A stretch of DNA of 64,000 nucleotides from Farysia itapuensis (GCA_023212645.1 JALBYC010000015.1:62001-126000), one strand, 5' to 3'. Shown: positions 50,313 to 61,312, numbered from the stretch's first letter. Numbers and translations: made by a program. The notes: generated from the sequence alone by a model not told the origin.

Positions 50313-53273
50313 ATGACCGAGGCACAGCCTCTGCAGAATGATGCAGCGTCCTCGCCAAAGAAGCGAGCCCGATGGATGTATGCAAGCGGCAAGACATGGG
50401 CATCTTTCCGTCCAGAAGACGATGAGAAGCTCGAAAAGAAGTGGAACGAGCTGGGCGGCAGTCAATGGGCTGAATCGATGAGACAGAAGCAGGAGCGAGC
50501 CGACCGGGACTCTGATGTTGAGAAGAGCAGAGCTGAAGAGGACAAACCGAAGCGTCCAGAATATGTCAAGGCTCCACCTTCTGGCGTCGATGCAATCCGT
50601 AGTGCCCTCGATAGCGTTATCAATCTTCCAGAAAAGGCCAAAAAAGCCACTGAAGCGAAGACACATACCGCCAGCTCCTGGCTAGGGCCTTTCCAGAAAC
50701 TTGGCTTCAGCAACACAGCTAGCGACGACAGTGGTGACGACAGCGACGCTGCGGAGTCTGGGTCTGACGAGAAGCAAGCGGAAAAGGACGAAGACGGCAA
50801 TGTTCATGTGAACCACGTATTAGATCCAGATGAGCCAGAGGAGAACCGCAAGACCAGAGTGGAAGTGATGGAGGACAACTTGTTCGACGTCGATCTCGAG
50901 ACTATGACGCTGTACCCCGTATTCTGGAAAGGCGTGTTGCTCAAAGTGATTCGAGCTACCTGGTTCTACTCGTCTCTCACCGATGGATCCTATGCACCCA
51001 TCAGTGCTGACGATGCTCTCAGCAAAGACCTGGATTACGCTTATGATCAGGCAAAGCCTTGGCTTACTTCTGACCGGCAGCTCTCCACAGAGGATTTGGA
51101 TGCTGACGAGGAAGTGGACCAGGCGAAAGCAAGACTGTTCCCACTGCCGAGCATGGAAGATCAGGGACAGGTGCTATTTCAAGACGCCCAAGTTGGGCGT
51201 GTCTTTTCGCAAGACCTCAGAGGTCGTGCGCTGTCGATACTCGGTGGGTCCATCGTCGTCCGGGGCTTTGACCGAGCCGAACAGATCGCCAAGGACAAGT
51301 CGTTTGTTTCCTTTTCAACCTCGTCCTTGCCCTGGACGTCGTCTGGCGCGTCAAAGCAGGACAGCGACAATACGGGGTCGCATGCAAGCAAGAACTCGGG
51401 TGCCGCACGAACGGAGAGTGCACCTCGATCTGGCGGAGGTGCAGACGGTCCCAAGGAGTCGGCAAAATCCAGCAACGGAGACAAGGATGTTGTGCGGTCC
51501 TTTGCTACCAAGCTTGTCCCTTCAAGCGATGCCATGATGAGACCGCTGGTCGCTCTCAAGAAAGCTTTGGGCTTTGACCAAGACCAGGCTGCGGATGAAG
51601 AGAAGCGCAAAATGAAGCAAAACATGACCGAAGACGAGCTGGATAGACAGCAGCGAGATAGTGATATAGAGCAATTGCCCGACGATCGGAAGGATGAGCC
51701 GCCAGAACTCGTGTTTGCCATCCACGGAATAGGGCAGCAGCTAACCGAAGACTTTGAAGCTCTAGACTTTGTCTACGACGTTGAACATCTTCGCAATTTG
51801 GCGGGCAAGAATGCCACGGATCCTGCTGTTCGACGGCTGTCTCGAGGCAGACGCGCTCAATTCTTGCCGATTTGCTGGCGCAAGCTAGTCGAATTTGATG
51901 ATGAGCCCGAGGAGAACGACAATTTCTATACCCTCAGCGACATTACCAATTCGGCGGCGATTCCGATGGTGCGCAATGTGATCAGTAAAGTGGTGCTGGA
52001 TGTGCCCTTCTATCTGTCACGCCATCGAGAAAAGATGATTCGGTCAGTGATCCACGAAGTGAATCGAACCTATCGACTCTTTTGCCGTCGAAATCCAGAT
52101 TTTGAGCGCCAAGGCGGGAGAGTCAACCTTATCGGACACTCGCTAGGTTCAGCGCTAGCTTCCGATATTCTTTCGGCTCAGCCGACCAAGGTGCCCTTGG
52201 TGTTTGAGCTAGAGGAAGCCGGTCGACTGGACGAGTTGAAGAATGCCAAGCACTTGCATTTCAACACCAAGAATGTCTTCTTCATCGGATCACCCGTTGC
52301 CTTTTTCTTCCATCTCGATGGCGGACAGCTAATCGCCCGCAGTGGCACTGATCGCAATCCCATCGAAGAAACGAGTCAAGATGCAGTCTCGTCCAAGCAG
52401 GGCAAGTATGGCTGCCTTGCTGCGGAAAGCATCTTCAACATTTTCAACCCAAATGACCCTGTGGCATTTCAGCTGGCACCCACCGTCGACGCAGCATATG
52501 CCAAGCTGGTTAAACCATTGCCGATCGAGACGGCAGCTGAAGCACTGCTGCGCTCCTTCAACCTGCCAAGACTGAGTGTGACAAAAGTCTTCGAGAAGTA
52601 CGTCGATCATCCATTCAATGGTGTCGGGCGCATCATGCGCGAAGTGAGGATCTTGGCGGACGAGCAGGACCCACAGCTGCCTGAGGATCTGACCAAAGAA
52701 GAGCGCCAGGAAGTCGAAGATCGCAAGCTCGGCAAGGAAATTCTGGCAAAATCGGACTACATCCAGAAAGTGCGAAAAATGCAGCAACTCGACAACCAAC
52801 GTCGCAGCGAGGAGCAGCAAGACGACAACCAATCGCCCGCCGCGAAGCAGCAGTCGACCGTGCTGACTGAAAGTGGACGTCGCAAGAAGTCACTACAGCC
52901 AGAACAAGCCCTTCAACAGGCCCAGCAACGCGGCATCATCCCGTCAGATGAAAGCAGCGAAAATCTCCAGTACGATCTCGATATGCTCGAAAGGGCCCAA
53001 CGCCGCTTCTGTGCGCTGAACCCGCACGGATGTATCGACTTTCACCTTTCCGGGTCCATCTCGCTCAGCGGATATCTCGACATGTTTGGAGCGCATCTCG
53101 CCTACTGGACCCATCCGGACTTTGCCACTTTTGTCCTCATCCAGCTGTTTCTGGACTTCAAAGCCGAGGATCCAGTGACACTCGTGCCACAGCTCGACTT
53201 CCCCGCAGCACCTGCTAACGACAACCAAGCTAATTTAGAAGACGACGAGTCTGAGTCAGATGACGCATCATAG
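50313..53273 (+). CDS. DDHD-domain phospholipase (PA-preferring PLA1 type)
   Basis: The product is 986 residues in one exon. The ATG at 50313 is the first in frame. The N-terminal part includes ARWMYASGKTWASFRPED, a WWE-like pattern seen in this family. The lipase half begins ELVFAIHGIGQQL, followed by FLPICWRKL and FYLSRHREKMI, and the catalytic serine lies in NLIGHSLGSALASDILS (GHSLGS at about 608). The DDHD part has NVFFIGSPVAFFFHLDGGQL, IFNIFNPNDPVAFQLAP and a C-terminal HGCIDFHLSGSISLSGYLDM. This is the yeast Ddl1/human DDHD2-type intracellular phospholipase A1, acting on phosphatidic acid or cardiolipin. Long acidic and Lys-rich linkers, including a KKRKSLQ-like basic patch, make it longer than its yeast relative. 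Confidence 0.92.
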   Translation: MTEAQPLQNDAASSPKKRARWMYASGKTWASFRPEDDEKLEKKWNELGGSQWAESMRQKQERADRDSDVEKSRAEEDKPKRPEYVKAPPSGVDAIRSALDSVINLPEKAKKATEAKTHTASSWLGPFQKLGFSNTASDDSGDDSDAAESGSDEKQAEKDEDGNVHVNHVLDPDEPEENRKTRVEVMEDNLFDVDLETMTLYPVFWKGVLLKVIRATWFYSSLTDGSYAPISADDALSKDLDYAYDQAKPWLTSDRQLSTEDLDADEEVDQAKARLFPLPSMEDQGQVLFQDAQVGRVFSQDLRGRALSILGGSIVVRGFDRAEQIAKDKSFVSFSTSSLPWTSSGASKQDSDNTGSHASKNSGAARTESAPRSGGGADGPKESAKSSNGDKDVVRSFATKLVPSSDAMMRPLVALKKALGFDQDQAADEEKRKMKQNMTEDELDRQQRDSDIEQLPDDRKDEPPELVFAIHGIGQQLTEDFEALDFVYDVEHLRNLAGKNATDPAVRRLSRGRRAQFLPICWRKLVEFDDEPEENDNFYTLSDITNSAAIPMVRNVISKVVLDVPFYLSRHREKMIRSVIHEVNRTYRLFCRRNPDFERQGGRVNLIGHSLGSALASDILSAQPTKVPLVFELEEAGRLDELKNAKHLHFNTKNVFFIGSPVAFFFHLDGGQLIARSGTDRNPIEETSQDAVSSKQGKYGCLAAESIFNIFNPNDPVAFQLAPTVDAAYAKLVKPLPIETAAEALLRSFNLPRLSVTKVFEKYVDHPFNGVGRIMREVRILADEQDPQLPEDLTKEERQEVEDRKLGKEILAKSDYIQKVRKMQQLDNQRRSEEQQDDNQSPAAKQQSTVLTESGRRKKSLQPEQALQQAQQRGIIPSDESSENLQYDLDMLERAQRRFCALNPHGCIDFHLSGSISLSGYLDMFGAHLAYWTHPDFATFVLIQLFLDFKAEDPVTLVPQLDFPAAPANDNQANLEDDESESDDAS

Positions 53274-53358
53274 AAACAATTAGAGGATGAAATGCATACC
53301 CTTCGTCATATACGCAGATACTGTGCAAAGGTGGGAGTAGTGTGCAAGATTGTACGAT

Positions 53359-56300
53359 TCACTGAGCGGTGCGTCCGTTGATCTTGGCGGCAGCAAACGC
53401 AAGTCGGTCATCCTTTACCGAGCGTCGTGACTGGACGGCGAGGTGAGCTTGCTGCAGAGTTGTCTTGATCTCCTTGGTCGCCTGCAGTTTTTTGGCTAGA
53501 CCTTGCATGCGCACAATGGCACCGACGACAGTGAGGGCCTTGTTCCATCTCTTGACTGTGGTGCGCTCCTCTACTTTGTACCGATCGAAGTGTCGTTTGT
53601 GACTTTCAATTTGCAAATCAAAGATGATCTTGCCGACTTCGTCGTCAGCCTGAGACAGACCTTTGAGGAGTAGTCCGATGTACTGCTTCTGGTGGGCAAC
53701 ATCGGTCCTCAAGTCCATCTCTCTGCTGAGACGGAGCTTAAGATACTTAATTTGCAGCATGAGACCCTTGCACTCTTGGTCGTGGAGCGACTTGAGCTCC
53801 AACATGGCCTGCGAAGTGTCGACATAAGGAGGAGGAGCGGCTGAGCTTCGCGAGCGCTCCAGAGAGTCCAGCTTGGTCTTGATTCGGTCGACCTCGTGTG
53901 TTTTGGACTTGAGCTGTGCGACCAAAGTTTGCACCTGGGCAAGAAATTCTGCCCTCTGTTCGTCTCTCTCCCGGTCTTCCTCTGCCCGTTGACGGCGTTG
54001 TTCCTCTCGCTCGGTGCGCAAGAACTCCAAGTCTTGCCCTTGCTGAGCTGCTTCCAGCCTCAGCCGTCGCAATTCGGCTTCAAACATGCCAACATCTCGA
54101 ATGATCTCGTCGCGTTCAGTGCGTAGCCTGTCTCGATCACTAGCGACTCTGGCGATCTCGAGCTGCTGCAACTTGGCATCGATCGAGGCGTTGGCTTCGT
54201 CCAAGGCGCTCTCTAGGTATGCAATTCGCTCGTTGACGCCAGCTGCTCCAAGGCTTGATTCGTTGTAAAGCCAGGAAGCCGAGCTCAAAGGACCTGGAGA
54301 GCGAGGCGTCTTTGCCGCAGAAACGTTGCGAAGACTCTGTACCGACTTGGGCAGAGGAGAAGAATGCTTGCCCGGGGTAACCATCGATGACGAGTTGTGG
54401 CTTTGCGCAATAACCTCGCGATAATGGGTTACACGCTTCTCGAGCTCGACCTTCTGCTCTCGCAACAGTGTGATCTGCTCGTCTTTGTCGTGATGGTGGT
54501 TGCTGCGAGCCTGTAGTGTGCGTATTTGCTGGCGGGCATCTTCCAATTCAGACGCAAGATTCTCGGCTGCTGAGCGATCTTCCGATTCGCCAGCACGTGC
54601 GGCAAGACGTTGCTCGGCCTCATCGAGTTCTTCATTGGCCAGGTTCAGATCCTCCTTTAAGTCTCGGATGTCGACCTCGAATTGAGCGATCTTTTGCTTA
54701 AGTCCCGCTGATTGCGCCTTTTCCGTGGCAAGATCTGCCTCTGCTGAGCTCAGTTGCTCCGACAAGAGCTGATTTCGTGCCAGCATCTGTACGACTTGAT
54801 CGGTTGGTGCTGATGACGAAGCGCGCTGTTCGTTGTCTGCTAGCTTTTGCTGCGCCAGGCGAAGTTCTGCTCTCGCCTTGTCAAGCTCCTCGTTCTGCTT
54901 TGTTGTCTGCTGTGTAAGCTCTTGGACTTTGGCTTTTTGCTGAGACAATTCCGAGGAAATCTGCTTGAGCTGCTCGGACATGTTATGGATCTTCACATCC
55001 GCTTGAGTCGTCGTCTGAACATCCTCGCCCGCAGTCGACCTCTGCTCATGCTCTCGTTCCAGGGCAGATAGCTGATTTTGCAGAGAGTCCACTTGCTGCA
55101 AAGCTTCGTCTCTGGCTGCTTCGACTTTGTCAAGCGTCTCGAAAGAATAGGTTTTGGCCTGCTGGACTTGCTCTTCCATGTGCTGTCTCTCCTGCTCCAG
55201 TCTGACCTCGAGGTCTTCTATGTCTTCGTCACGTTCCTTGAGTAGAGCATGCAGCTCGTCGATTTCGGCGTGCAGATCCTTATCGTCGTCCTGGGAAGTT
55301 GGTCTGGTCTTGGCCGATTCAAGAAGTTGATGCAAAGCCAGCAGCTCACGTTCCTTGACCTCGAGAAGATCGGCCAAGTCCTGCGCTTCTTTGTCCAGGG
55401 CAGCGTTCTTCTCGCGTTCCTCTTTGAGCTCGTCAAGAACAGCTTGTGCTTCGACGCCGTTGCCGTTGCCGGAGGAAGAGGACGCTGGCACACTACCAAG
55501 TTCTTGTACCTTCTTGAGCAGGGTGTCTCTTTCTCTCTTCAACTCCTCGTTCTCAGCGTCGAGTCGCGCGTTGAGCCGGCTTTGATACAATGCCAACTTC
55601 GCAGCGTCAACGCGTGGACGGGCGATGGAGTTCGCTTCTGTCCCCGCTTCTGCTGCACCAAGACCAGGAAAGGAGGTATTGGCACGAAGACCCAGAGTGC
55701 CGTGTCGGGAACCGTTGGGAGCCGCGGTGAGATCAAAAGATGAAGCTTCGGACTGCCCGGCAGAAGAGCCCGCATTGCTTTGCTGATCGTCATCGGCGGT
55801 CTGCGTACGACGTGATGGCAAAGGTGTGTCTACACCAGCAACGGATCCCGTGCTAGTGTCCGGTACACCAAACAGAGCACCACGTCGGAGGAGTTCGGCC
55901 ACGCCACCTTTCGGCAATGGTGTTCGACCAGCTGCAAAAGTGTTTGCTTTGCCAAGACGGTCCATTCTGCGTCTGGGAGTCGGGAAAGTGGACGCTGCAG
56001 AAGAGGTGTTTGGACGCGAATCGAGTTGACCGTCGGATCTCGATCCTGTGGGTGTGGCATGGAGCTCAGCCTGTGCTTTGAGCATGTCGAGTGCCTGAAC
56101 ATGTGCATCAGAAGCGCGTGCTCTTCTGCTGGACTTTTCAGTCGCTCGGACGCTGTTGAGGAGGTATTGCTTCATCCTGTTCTGATCGACGGAGCTAGAC
56201 GCGGCCTTTGGCGTATCTAGGGTGTCGTAGTGCTCTTTGCTGGGAGTAAAAACCCTGTCAAGTCGAGACGGGCCAATCGCCTGTCGAGCCAACCTAGCTG

Positions 56301-57273
56301 CGGCTGGGCTAGAGTAAGCCGTGGCTGTATCTTCGCGTGCCTCTGTATCGGCTATACTAGACGGTGGAGCCGGTGTGCTATCTCGTTCTCCATTGGAGCC
56401 ATGTTGTGCCGTGTCGGTGGGCATTATGCTATCATCCTCATAGACGGTAGACTCGTTGGCTTGAACCAGGCGACGTCTCTCTGCACGTCGTTGACTCCAC
56501 TTGACAGCTGCCTCGGACTGAAGGCTAGAATCAAATTCCCTCTGTGCGTCATAAACGACAAAGTCCTGGCCAGCAGCAGTAGTGCGGTCTAGAGATCGAT
56601 CGGATCCAATCTCTCGATCGTTCACGTCGTCGGGTGCTATGGAGCTCTCTGTGAGATCGTCCAAGACGGTAGATGCGGACCTCGTGTTATGAGACGCAGA
56701 AGTTGTGTCGTTCTGGTAAGAGGAGGCTGTGCGATTCCCTGGTGCGTTGAGAGGACGAACGGTCATGGTTGTTCTCGACCGAGATCCGACAGTTGAAGCA
56801 GGGCCAGCACGCTGTGGAGTCGAGGTGAGAGGCGGACTGTCGGAGCGAATATATGCGCCTTTGTCGGTCGGTGAAAGAGGAGACTCTGAGAGGGCAGAAG
56901 TGGATGAAGACGAAGAGAGGGCGGGCTGTACTCCCATCTGCTTTTCCGTGGGCGAGTTGGAAGAGACGGAAGAGGGAGTGGTCTGAACTAGTTGCTGTGC
57001 GTGAAGTACAGCCGAGGCCAGAGACACAGGCTGTCTAGGAGTGGGCTGGTTATGCGACGTTGTGCGCTTGGAGGAGTCGAGAGTGTTATCGGATGGTCTG
57101 GAGAAGGAGGCATTGTGCCTGTTGGACGGACGCAACGGTGTTCTGCTGACTGAAGCGCTGATATCTCGAGTGTCTCCATCTGGCACCGAGAGGTCAAAAT
57201 CGGACTGGCTGGCTAACAAATCTTGGGCGATTTGTCGCTCCAACCGAGCGGGTGTGCCAAAGTTGATGTTCAT
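53359..57273 (-). CDS. Coiled-coil spindle-pole/MTOC protein with a PACT-type C-terminus
   Basis: The product is 1304 residues in one exon. Residues 1-520 are Ser-, Thr- and Arg-rich and disordered, including NFGTPARLERQIAQDLLA at the very start. From about 550 to 1170 it is almost continuous heptad coiled coil rich in Glu, Lys, Gln and Leu (ERELLALHQLLESAKTR, QLKQISSELSQQKAKVQELT). The last 120 residues read KGLMLQIKYLKLRLSREMDL, HQKQYIGLLLKGLSQAD and TVKRWNKALTVVGAIVRMQG, which is the PACT (pericentrin-AKAP450) region as in fission-yeast Pcp1 and human pericentrin; it anchors such proteins at the spindle pole body, where they recruit gamma-tubulin complexes. A CM1 motif is not clear to me. 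It shares the 1-kb region ahead of the C2H2/Zn2Cys6 gene. Confidence 0.82.
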   Translation of the reverse strand: MNINFGTPARLERQIAQDLLASQSDFDLSVPDGDTRDISASVSRTPLRPSNRHNASFSRPSDNTLDSSKRTTSHNQPTPRQPVSLASAVLHAQQLVQTTPSSVSSNSPTEKQMGVQPALSSSSSTSALSESPLSPTDKGAYIRSDSPPLTSTPQRAGPASTVGSRSRTTMTVRPLNAPGNRTASSYQNDTTSASHNTRSASTVLDDLTESSIAPDDVNDREIGSDRSLDRTTAAGQDFVVYDAQREFDSSLQSEAAVKWSQRRAERRRLVQANESTVYEDDSIMPTDTAQHGSNGERDSTPAPPSSIADTEAREDTATAYSSPAAARLARQAIGPSRLDRVFTPSKEHYDTLDTPKAASSSVDQNRMKQYLLNSVRATEKSSRRARASDAHVQALDMLKAQAELHATPTGSRSDGQLDSRPNTSSAASTFPTPRRRMDRLGKANTFAAGRTPLPKGGVAELLRRGALFGVPDTSTGSVAGVDTPLPSRRTQTADDDQQSNAGSSAGQSEASSFDLTAAPNGSRHGTLGLRANTSFPGLGAAEAGTEANSIARPRVDAAKLALYQSRLNARLDAENEELKRERDTLLKKVQELGSVPASSSSGNGNGVEAQAVLDELKEEREKNAALDKEAQDLADLLEVKERELLALHQLLESAKTRPTSQDDDKDLHAEIDELHALLKERDEDIEDLEVRLEQERQHMEEQVQQAKTYSFETLDKVEAARDEALQQVDSLQNQLSALEREHEQRSTAGEDVQTTTQADVKIHNMSEQLKQISSELSQQKAKVQELTQQTTKQNEELDKARAELRLAQQKLADNEQRASSSAPTDQVVQMLARNQLLSEQLSSAEADLATEKAQSAGLKQKIAQFEVDIRDLKEDLNLANEELDEAEQRLAARAGESEDRSAAENLASELEDARQQIRTLQARSNHHHDKDEQITLLREQKVELEKRVTHYREVIAQSHNSSSMVTPGKHSSPLPKSVQSLRNVSAAKTPRSPGPLSSASWLYNESSLGAAGVNERIAYLESALDEANASIDAKLQQLEIARVASDRDRLRTERDEIIRDVGMFEAELRRLRLEAAQQGQDLEFLRTEREEQRRQRAEEDRERDEQRAEFLAQVQTLVAQLKSKTHEVDRIKTKLDSLERSRSSAAPPPYVDTSQAMLELKSLHDQECKGLMLQIKYLKLRLSREMDLRTDVAHQKQYIGLLLKGLSQADDEVGKIIFDLQIESHKRHFDRYKVEERTTVKRWNKALTVVGAIVRMQGLAKKLQATKEIKTTLQQAHLAVQSRRSVKDDRLAFAAAKINGRTAQ

Positions 57274-58323
57274 CGAGTCGATGAGAAAAGAGGTGAGGAA
57301 TTGGTGGAGAACAGAGTATATGCTGTTTTGTACAACAGCAACACGACCCCAAGGCCATCCAACGCGACTTTGGCCATTAGGTCACGTTATTTTCAATTAT
57401 GGAGCTTGATCGATCGGGGTCCATGATCGCCAACATTTCGCCCGATCTGTCCCGCAAATGCCGCTGCAAGCAAAGTACGGATAAGCGAAACGTGGCTTGA
57501 AATGGTCGCCCATATCAGAGAGCAACACTATGACTCCCCCAAGGGGTGACGGAAGACGATAATCTTGATCGCCGAGGTCACGGTAGTCCGCTGCGCAAGC
57601 AAGAGATTCCCTAATGCACAAACGGGAACCGACCGGAAAAAGACGCTGAAAATAGGAACGGAGCAAGCAATTATGTGCGGGTGTGCTGCTCTGCCGCCGC
57701 CTCTTTTTTTCATTCTGTTTTGGCAGAGAAATCGCGATTATCGTCGACGGAGGTCCGATGGGGTGTCGCTTTTTTCCGTCTTTCTGGCTCCTCGCCTGTT
57801 TGGGTCGCGGCGAATATCCCGACAATCCGACATTACCGTGGGCAGCGCAGGCCGCAGAACACGTACGCGCACGCGCCCGCCCTTGCACCGATGCTTTGCG
57901 AAGACAGCATTCCCATCTTCCACCGAGGTTAAGCGACGGACAAGAGCTTGCCTCGCCTAGGCCCGTAGCTTGTTTCCAAGCGCGTTCTCGCAGTCTGCCG
58001 AATTACGTACCGATTTTCGGGTGTACCTGCGCCATTTAATGATATTTGGCACAGAGGCGAGAGAGCTTTGAGCGGGTTAAACTGAAAGTTGAGCGGATCC
58101 AGCTGTGTTCCATAGGAGCTGTTGCCCTGATCAAGAACGCTTTTATCCCCCGAACATTCCATCGACACTTTCCCACCTTCCCACCAAACCTGCCTCCCCC
58201 ATCATCCTAGCCCGCATTCTTCCCTCGTTCGTTTCCAGTTACTCCCATTCCCCCAAGCAAGGGTGCACAGGTCGCTGTTGCTGTTGTGTGGAATGACACA
58301 GGTGTGAGCCGCGTCGTTCAACA
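57274..58323. other. Gene-free 1.05-kb divergent promoter region
   Basis: No convincing coding frame, tRNA or repeat is visible. It separates the start of the PACT gene from that of the C2H2/Zn2Cys6 regulator and probably contains the long leader of the latter, as fungal regulator genes often have. A C-rich pyrimidine run (CCCACCTTCCCACC) lies near 58165-58200. Confidence 0.5.
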
Positions 58324-61107
58324 ATGTCTGCGCACGGTTCGTATCTCGGTGGTCCCTCGGGCCAGAATGCGTATGGAGTGCACAATATGTCCATGCAGCA
58401 AGCGCAGCATTACCACCCTGACCAATCCAACCACGGTGGATTCTATGCTTCGTCCCATGCTTCCGCTTCCTCGTCGTCTCTGGCTGATCAGCTGAGCGAT
58501 CACGAGGCGAGCTATTCCAATTCGTTTCAACATTCTGGCTTTGAGCCGCATCAGGCCAATGGCGGCTCAATTCGATCAGCGAGAAGTGGTCCTGGTCCAG
58601 TGTCTAGTTCGCAGGGCTATGTCTGTCCCAATTGCGGCAAGACTTTTGCCAGAGACGACCTTCTCCGTCGTCACCTAGCAAGAGAGGCCAGAGCACAGGC
58701 CCAGCCGTCCTTTGACCGTCAAAAGAGCTGCTACGAATGCGCAAAGAGCAAGGCAAGATGTGACCTCGAAGTGCCCACCTGCGGCCGCTGCAGAGCACGC
58801 GGCAAACAGTGCACGTACGCCCCTCGATCAGGAAATCCCAATGTCAGAAAAGCAAGAAATATGTCCAACATGGCAGCAGGCACGCCGCTGCCTTCCAACA
58901 TGATGGTGCCTCCATCCATGTCGACCGATGGCAATTTCGGATCAGCCATGCAACAGCAAGGTTGGGGGATGGCCACGGACTACGACATGTCCGGTCCGTC
59001 CTTTATGGCTCCTCATCCTGGCTACGTTAAAAAGGAAGGCGAGGTTGATTACGACAGCCAAAGTGAATCGGATGCGCAGTCCTGGCACCACACTTCTGGA
59101 CATCCCTACCATGTCACTCGAAGTTCGCCCGGCTCGTCAGCGTCCAGCTCTGTCTTTGGCTCTCCGAGGTCTCAGCATGGTCCTGCAGATCTGCCTGATT
59201 CGGCGCCTCCCAACATGTCTGCGTTCACCATCTCGAGCGCTCCTGGCTATCCACCTTCCATTGCAGCACCAATTCGAACCGACTCGCCGCATTCGTTCCA
59301 AGATCTCCATCTACACGCTGACGCTTCTCCTGGGCCCCAGGCCATGCCCTCGAGGAAATCGAGCGGCTTCGCTCGCACCAACACCGGTTCCATAGTTACC
59401 AACGTTAATCGTGGAGCGGCGACCTTTGTCAATGAGGATGGCGAAGAGACGCCCATCGTCAGAAAACAGGCCGACTCTGATCCCATGCATCTGCAAGCAA
59501 CCAACAACAACAACAATTACCTCGCGGCGCCTCAAAGTAGACATCGAACAGCAAGTTTGCCGGAAGTCCACGAGCAGCCACATGCGGCAGGCGCAGAGTC
59601 AGCACCATCTCGAACGGCTCTCGCTTCACCGTTCCTCGAACAGCAGCAGCTGCAGCAGAAAGGCCAGTCACAGCAGGTGCGAGGCGGGCTTGACTCGATG
59701 CTGCCGCCGCCCAAGCCGCCGACACTCATCACCTCGAACTTGGGAACACGCTTTGCATGGCCCGCGCCTTCGCCCATCCGAAGCGCCATCTTCCGCAATG
59801 GAGTTGATCTGTCCGGTTGGCTCGGAGAGCCTGTGGTGCCGTCACCGCTCTATCGAATGGGTCCTAGCATGCAGTCCTCTCTCGGAGGTGCTTTTGTCGG
59901 ATTGACCCAATCTCCTATCATTGATACACCAATCTCGGCCAAGTTTGCGGCTTCTTTAGCTCACTCGTTGGGCCTCTCTGCCAACGCACCGCTCGACACG
60001 AGCTTCTTCAACCACATGCAGCTCGCTACACCCACCAGCACTGAGCGTGCGTCGAACTTTGCTGCTGACCGAGCCTTTTCCGGCTCGTCCGATTCCTCGG
60101 TGTCGCGGTATGACTGCGATGGCCAATTGATCCTACCGGCTCCTCAGCTGCCCAGTGCTCTACAGTGGTGGGTGCAGCCGGATCAGAAGGGTGAAGTGGC
60201 TGCTTCCATCGCTCAGGCTAGTGCCGCCCACTTTGTCTCGTACCCAGCGCTCCTGGTGCTGACGGATCCGACTGCTCCGATACCACCCCTGATTCATCGC
60301 AAATGGCTCAAGGAAAACCGTGCAACTGTACCGGCTTCGTTCGCAAACGGCCGTTCAGTCTTGGCGGGCTACGTGGTTCGCCTGCCCTCGAGTCAAGCGC
60401 TGGTATGGAGCATGATTGCGGATCAGATCAAGCAGACCATTTCGATGCAACAAGAACTCTGCAAGCCAGAGTCGGATCGCGTTCAAGTCTTTGCGGCCGT
60501 TGCTTCCCTGTGGATGTATCTGGTGCTTGTCATCTTCACCGATGAGCCATGCTGCACTCAGCACATCAATGCTGAGCTCCTCGATGCCGCACTTTTGGCC
60601 CTATCAGAGCTGTCCAAAACACTTCTGCAACACACTTTGAAAGCGTTCGAACTCGACCCAACTCTGCTCTCCAGCAGTCATGCCTCGTTTGGCTGGACGG
60701 AAACTATGATCCGGACTGTGTTCGCTTCCTACGCGCTCCTGGTACTGCAACGATTCCGGGAAAACGCCGGAAATATACGCCAAGTGCTTGCGGACTGCAC
60801 TCTCGTCCTCGACTTACCCATTCCGTCCGGAGCAGCCGAATTCGAAGCCAACACTGAAGAGGAATGGCGCGCTGCGCAACTCTCCAGTCAGAATGAGCTG
60901 TCGAAAGCCGGAGCGCCATTCACCCGACCTACGTTGCGTCAACTCGTTCAATACCGCAAAGACGTACGCTCCCAGAGCGTCAGTGCCGAAGCAGCCGATG
61001 CCAAGCTCAAAGACCTGCCGTGGACGACGAGTCTGTTTGACAGCCACGATGAGTTTGCCAAAGTCGTGCTTTCCGTCGCCTTCGCGCTGGATGATACGCG
61101 CATCTGA
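58324..61107 (+). CDS. Transcription factor with a C2H2-like finger followed by a Zn2Cys6 cluster
   Basis: The product is 927 residues in one exon. A polar, Ser/His-rich N-terminus leads to a C2H2-like finger at about 98-118 (YVCPNCGKTFARDDLLRRHL). The second zinc-binding histidine that should follow the first by three to five residues is absent (RHLAREARA). A Zn2Cys6 cluster follows at about 136-164: CYECAKSKARCDLEVP with CGRCRARGKQC, the order found in a fungal regulator class. The middle is Ser/Gln/Pro-rich (QQQLQQKGQSQQ). The C-terminal third, from about 600, is helical and Leu-rich like the fungal regulator domain (RVQVFAAVASLWMYLVLVIF). Zn2Cys6 identity is certain; whether the finger still binds zinc is doubtful. 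No targets are inferable. Confidence 0.87.
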   Translation: MSAHGSYLGGPSGQNAYGVHNMSMQQAQHYHPDQSNHGGFYASSHASASSSSLADQLSDHEASYSNSFQHSGFEPHQANGGSIRSARSGPGPVSSSQGYVCPNCGKTFARDDLLRRHLAREARAQAQPSFDRQKSCYECAKSKARCDLEVPTCGRCRARGKQCTYAPRSGNPNVRKARNMSNMAAGTPLPSNMMVPPSMSTDGNFGSAMQQQGWGMATDYDMSGPSFMAPHPGYVKKEGEVDYDSQSESDAQSWHHTSGHPYHVTRSSPGSSASSSVFGSPRSQHGPADLPDSAPPNMSAFTISSAPGYPPSIAAPIRTDSPHSFQDLHLHADASPGPQAMPSRKSSGFARTNTGSIVTNVNRGAATFVNEDGEETPIVRKQADSDPMHLQATNNNNNYLAAPQSRHRTASLPEVHEQPHAAGAESAPSRTALASPFLEQQQLQQKGQSQQVRGGLDSMLPPPKPPTLITSNLGTRFAWPAPSPIRSAIFRNGVDLSGWLGEPVVPSPLYRMGPSMQSSLGGAFVGLTQSPIIDTPISAKFAASLAHSLGLSANAPLDTSFFNHMQLATPTSTERASNFAADRAFSGSSDSSVSRYDCDGQLILPAPQLPSALQWWVQPDQKGEVAASIAQASAAHFVSYPALLVLTDPTAPIPPLIHRKWLKENRATVPASFANGRSVLAGYVVRLPSSQALVWSMIADQIKQTISMQQELCKPESDRVQVFAAVASLWMYLVLVIFTDEPCCTQHINAELLDAALLALSELSKTLLQHTLKAFELDPTLLSSSHASFGWTETMIRTVFASYALLVLQRFRENAGNIRQVLADCTLVLDLPIPSGAAEFEANTEEEWRAAQLSSQNELSKAGAPFTRPTLRQLVQYRKDVRSQSVSAEAADAKLKDLPWTTSLFDSHDEFAKVVLSVAFALDDTRI

Positions 61108-61312
61108 ATCGGCGCATCCGGTGCAGAACATCCCATACCCATTTGCACCGCAGCCTCTCTATATTGCCCGTTCCTTCGTCGGTTCGTTTACGAGCCATTG
61201 ATGTACATTACGCATGCACGGAGAATGAAGGACTTTATGGTCATTTCCTCAGGGACCGATTAGGCCGATTTCGATCTGTTTAAGCGGTGAAATTGAAGTA
61301 CGTTTGTATGGC

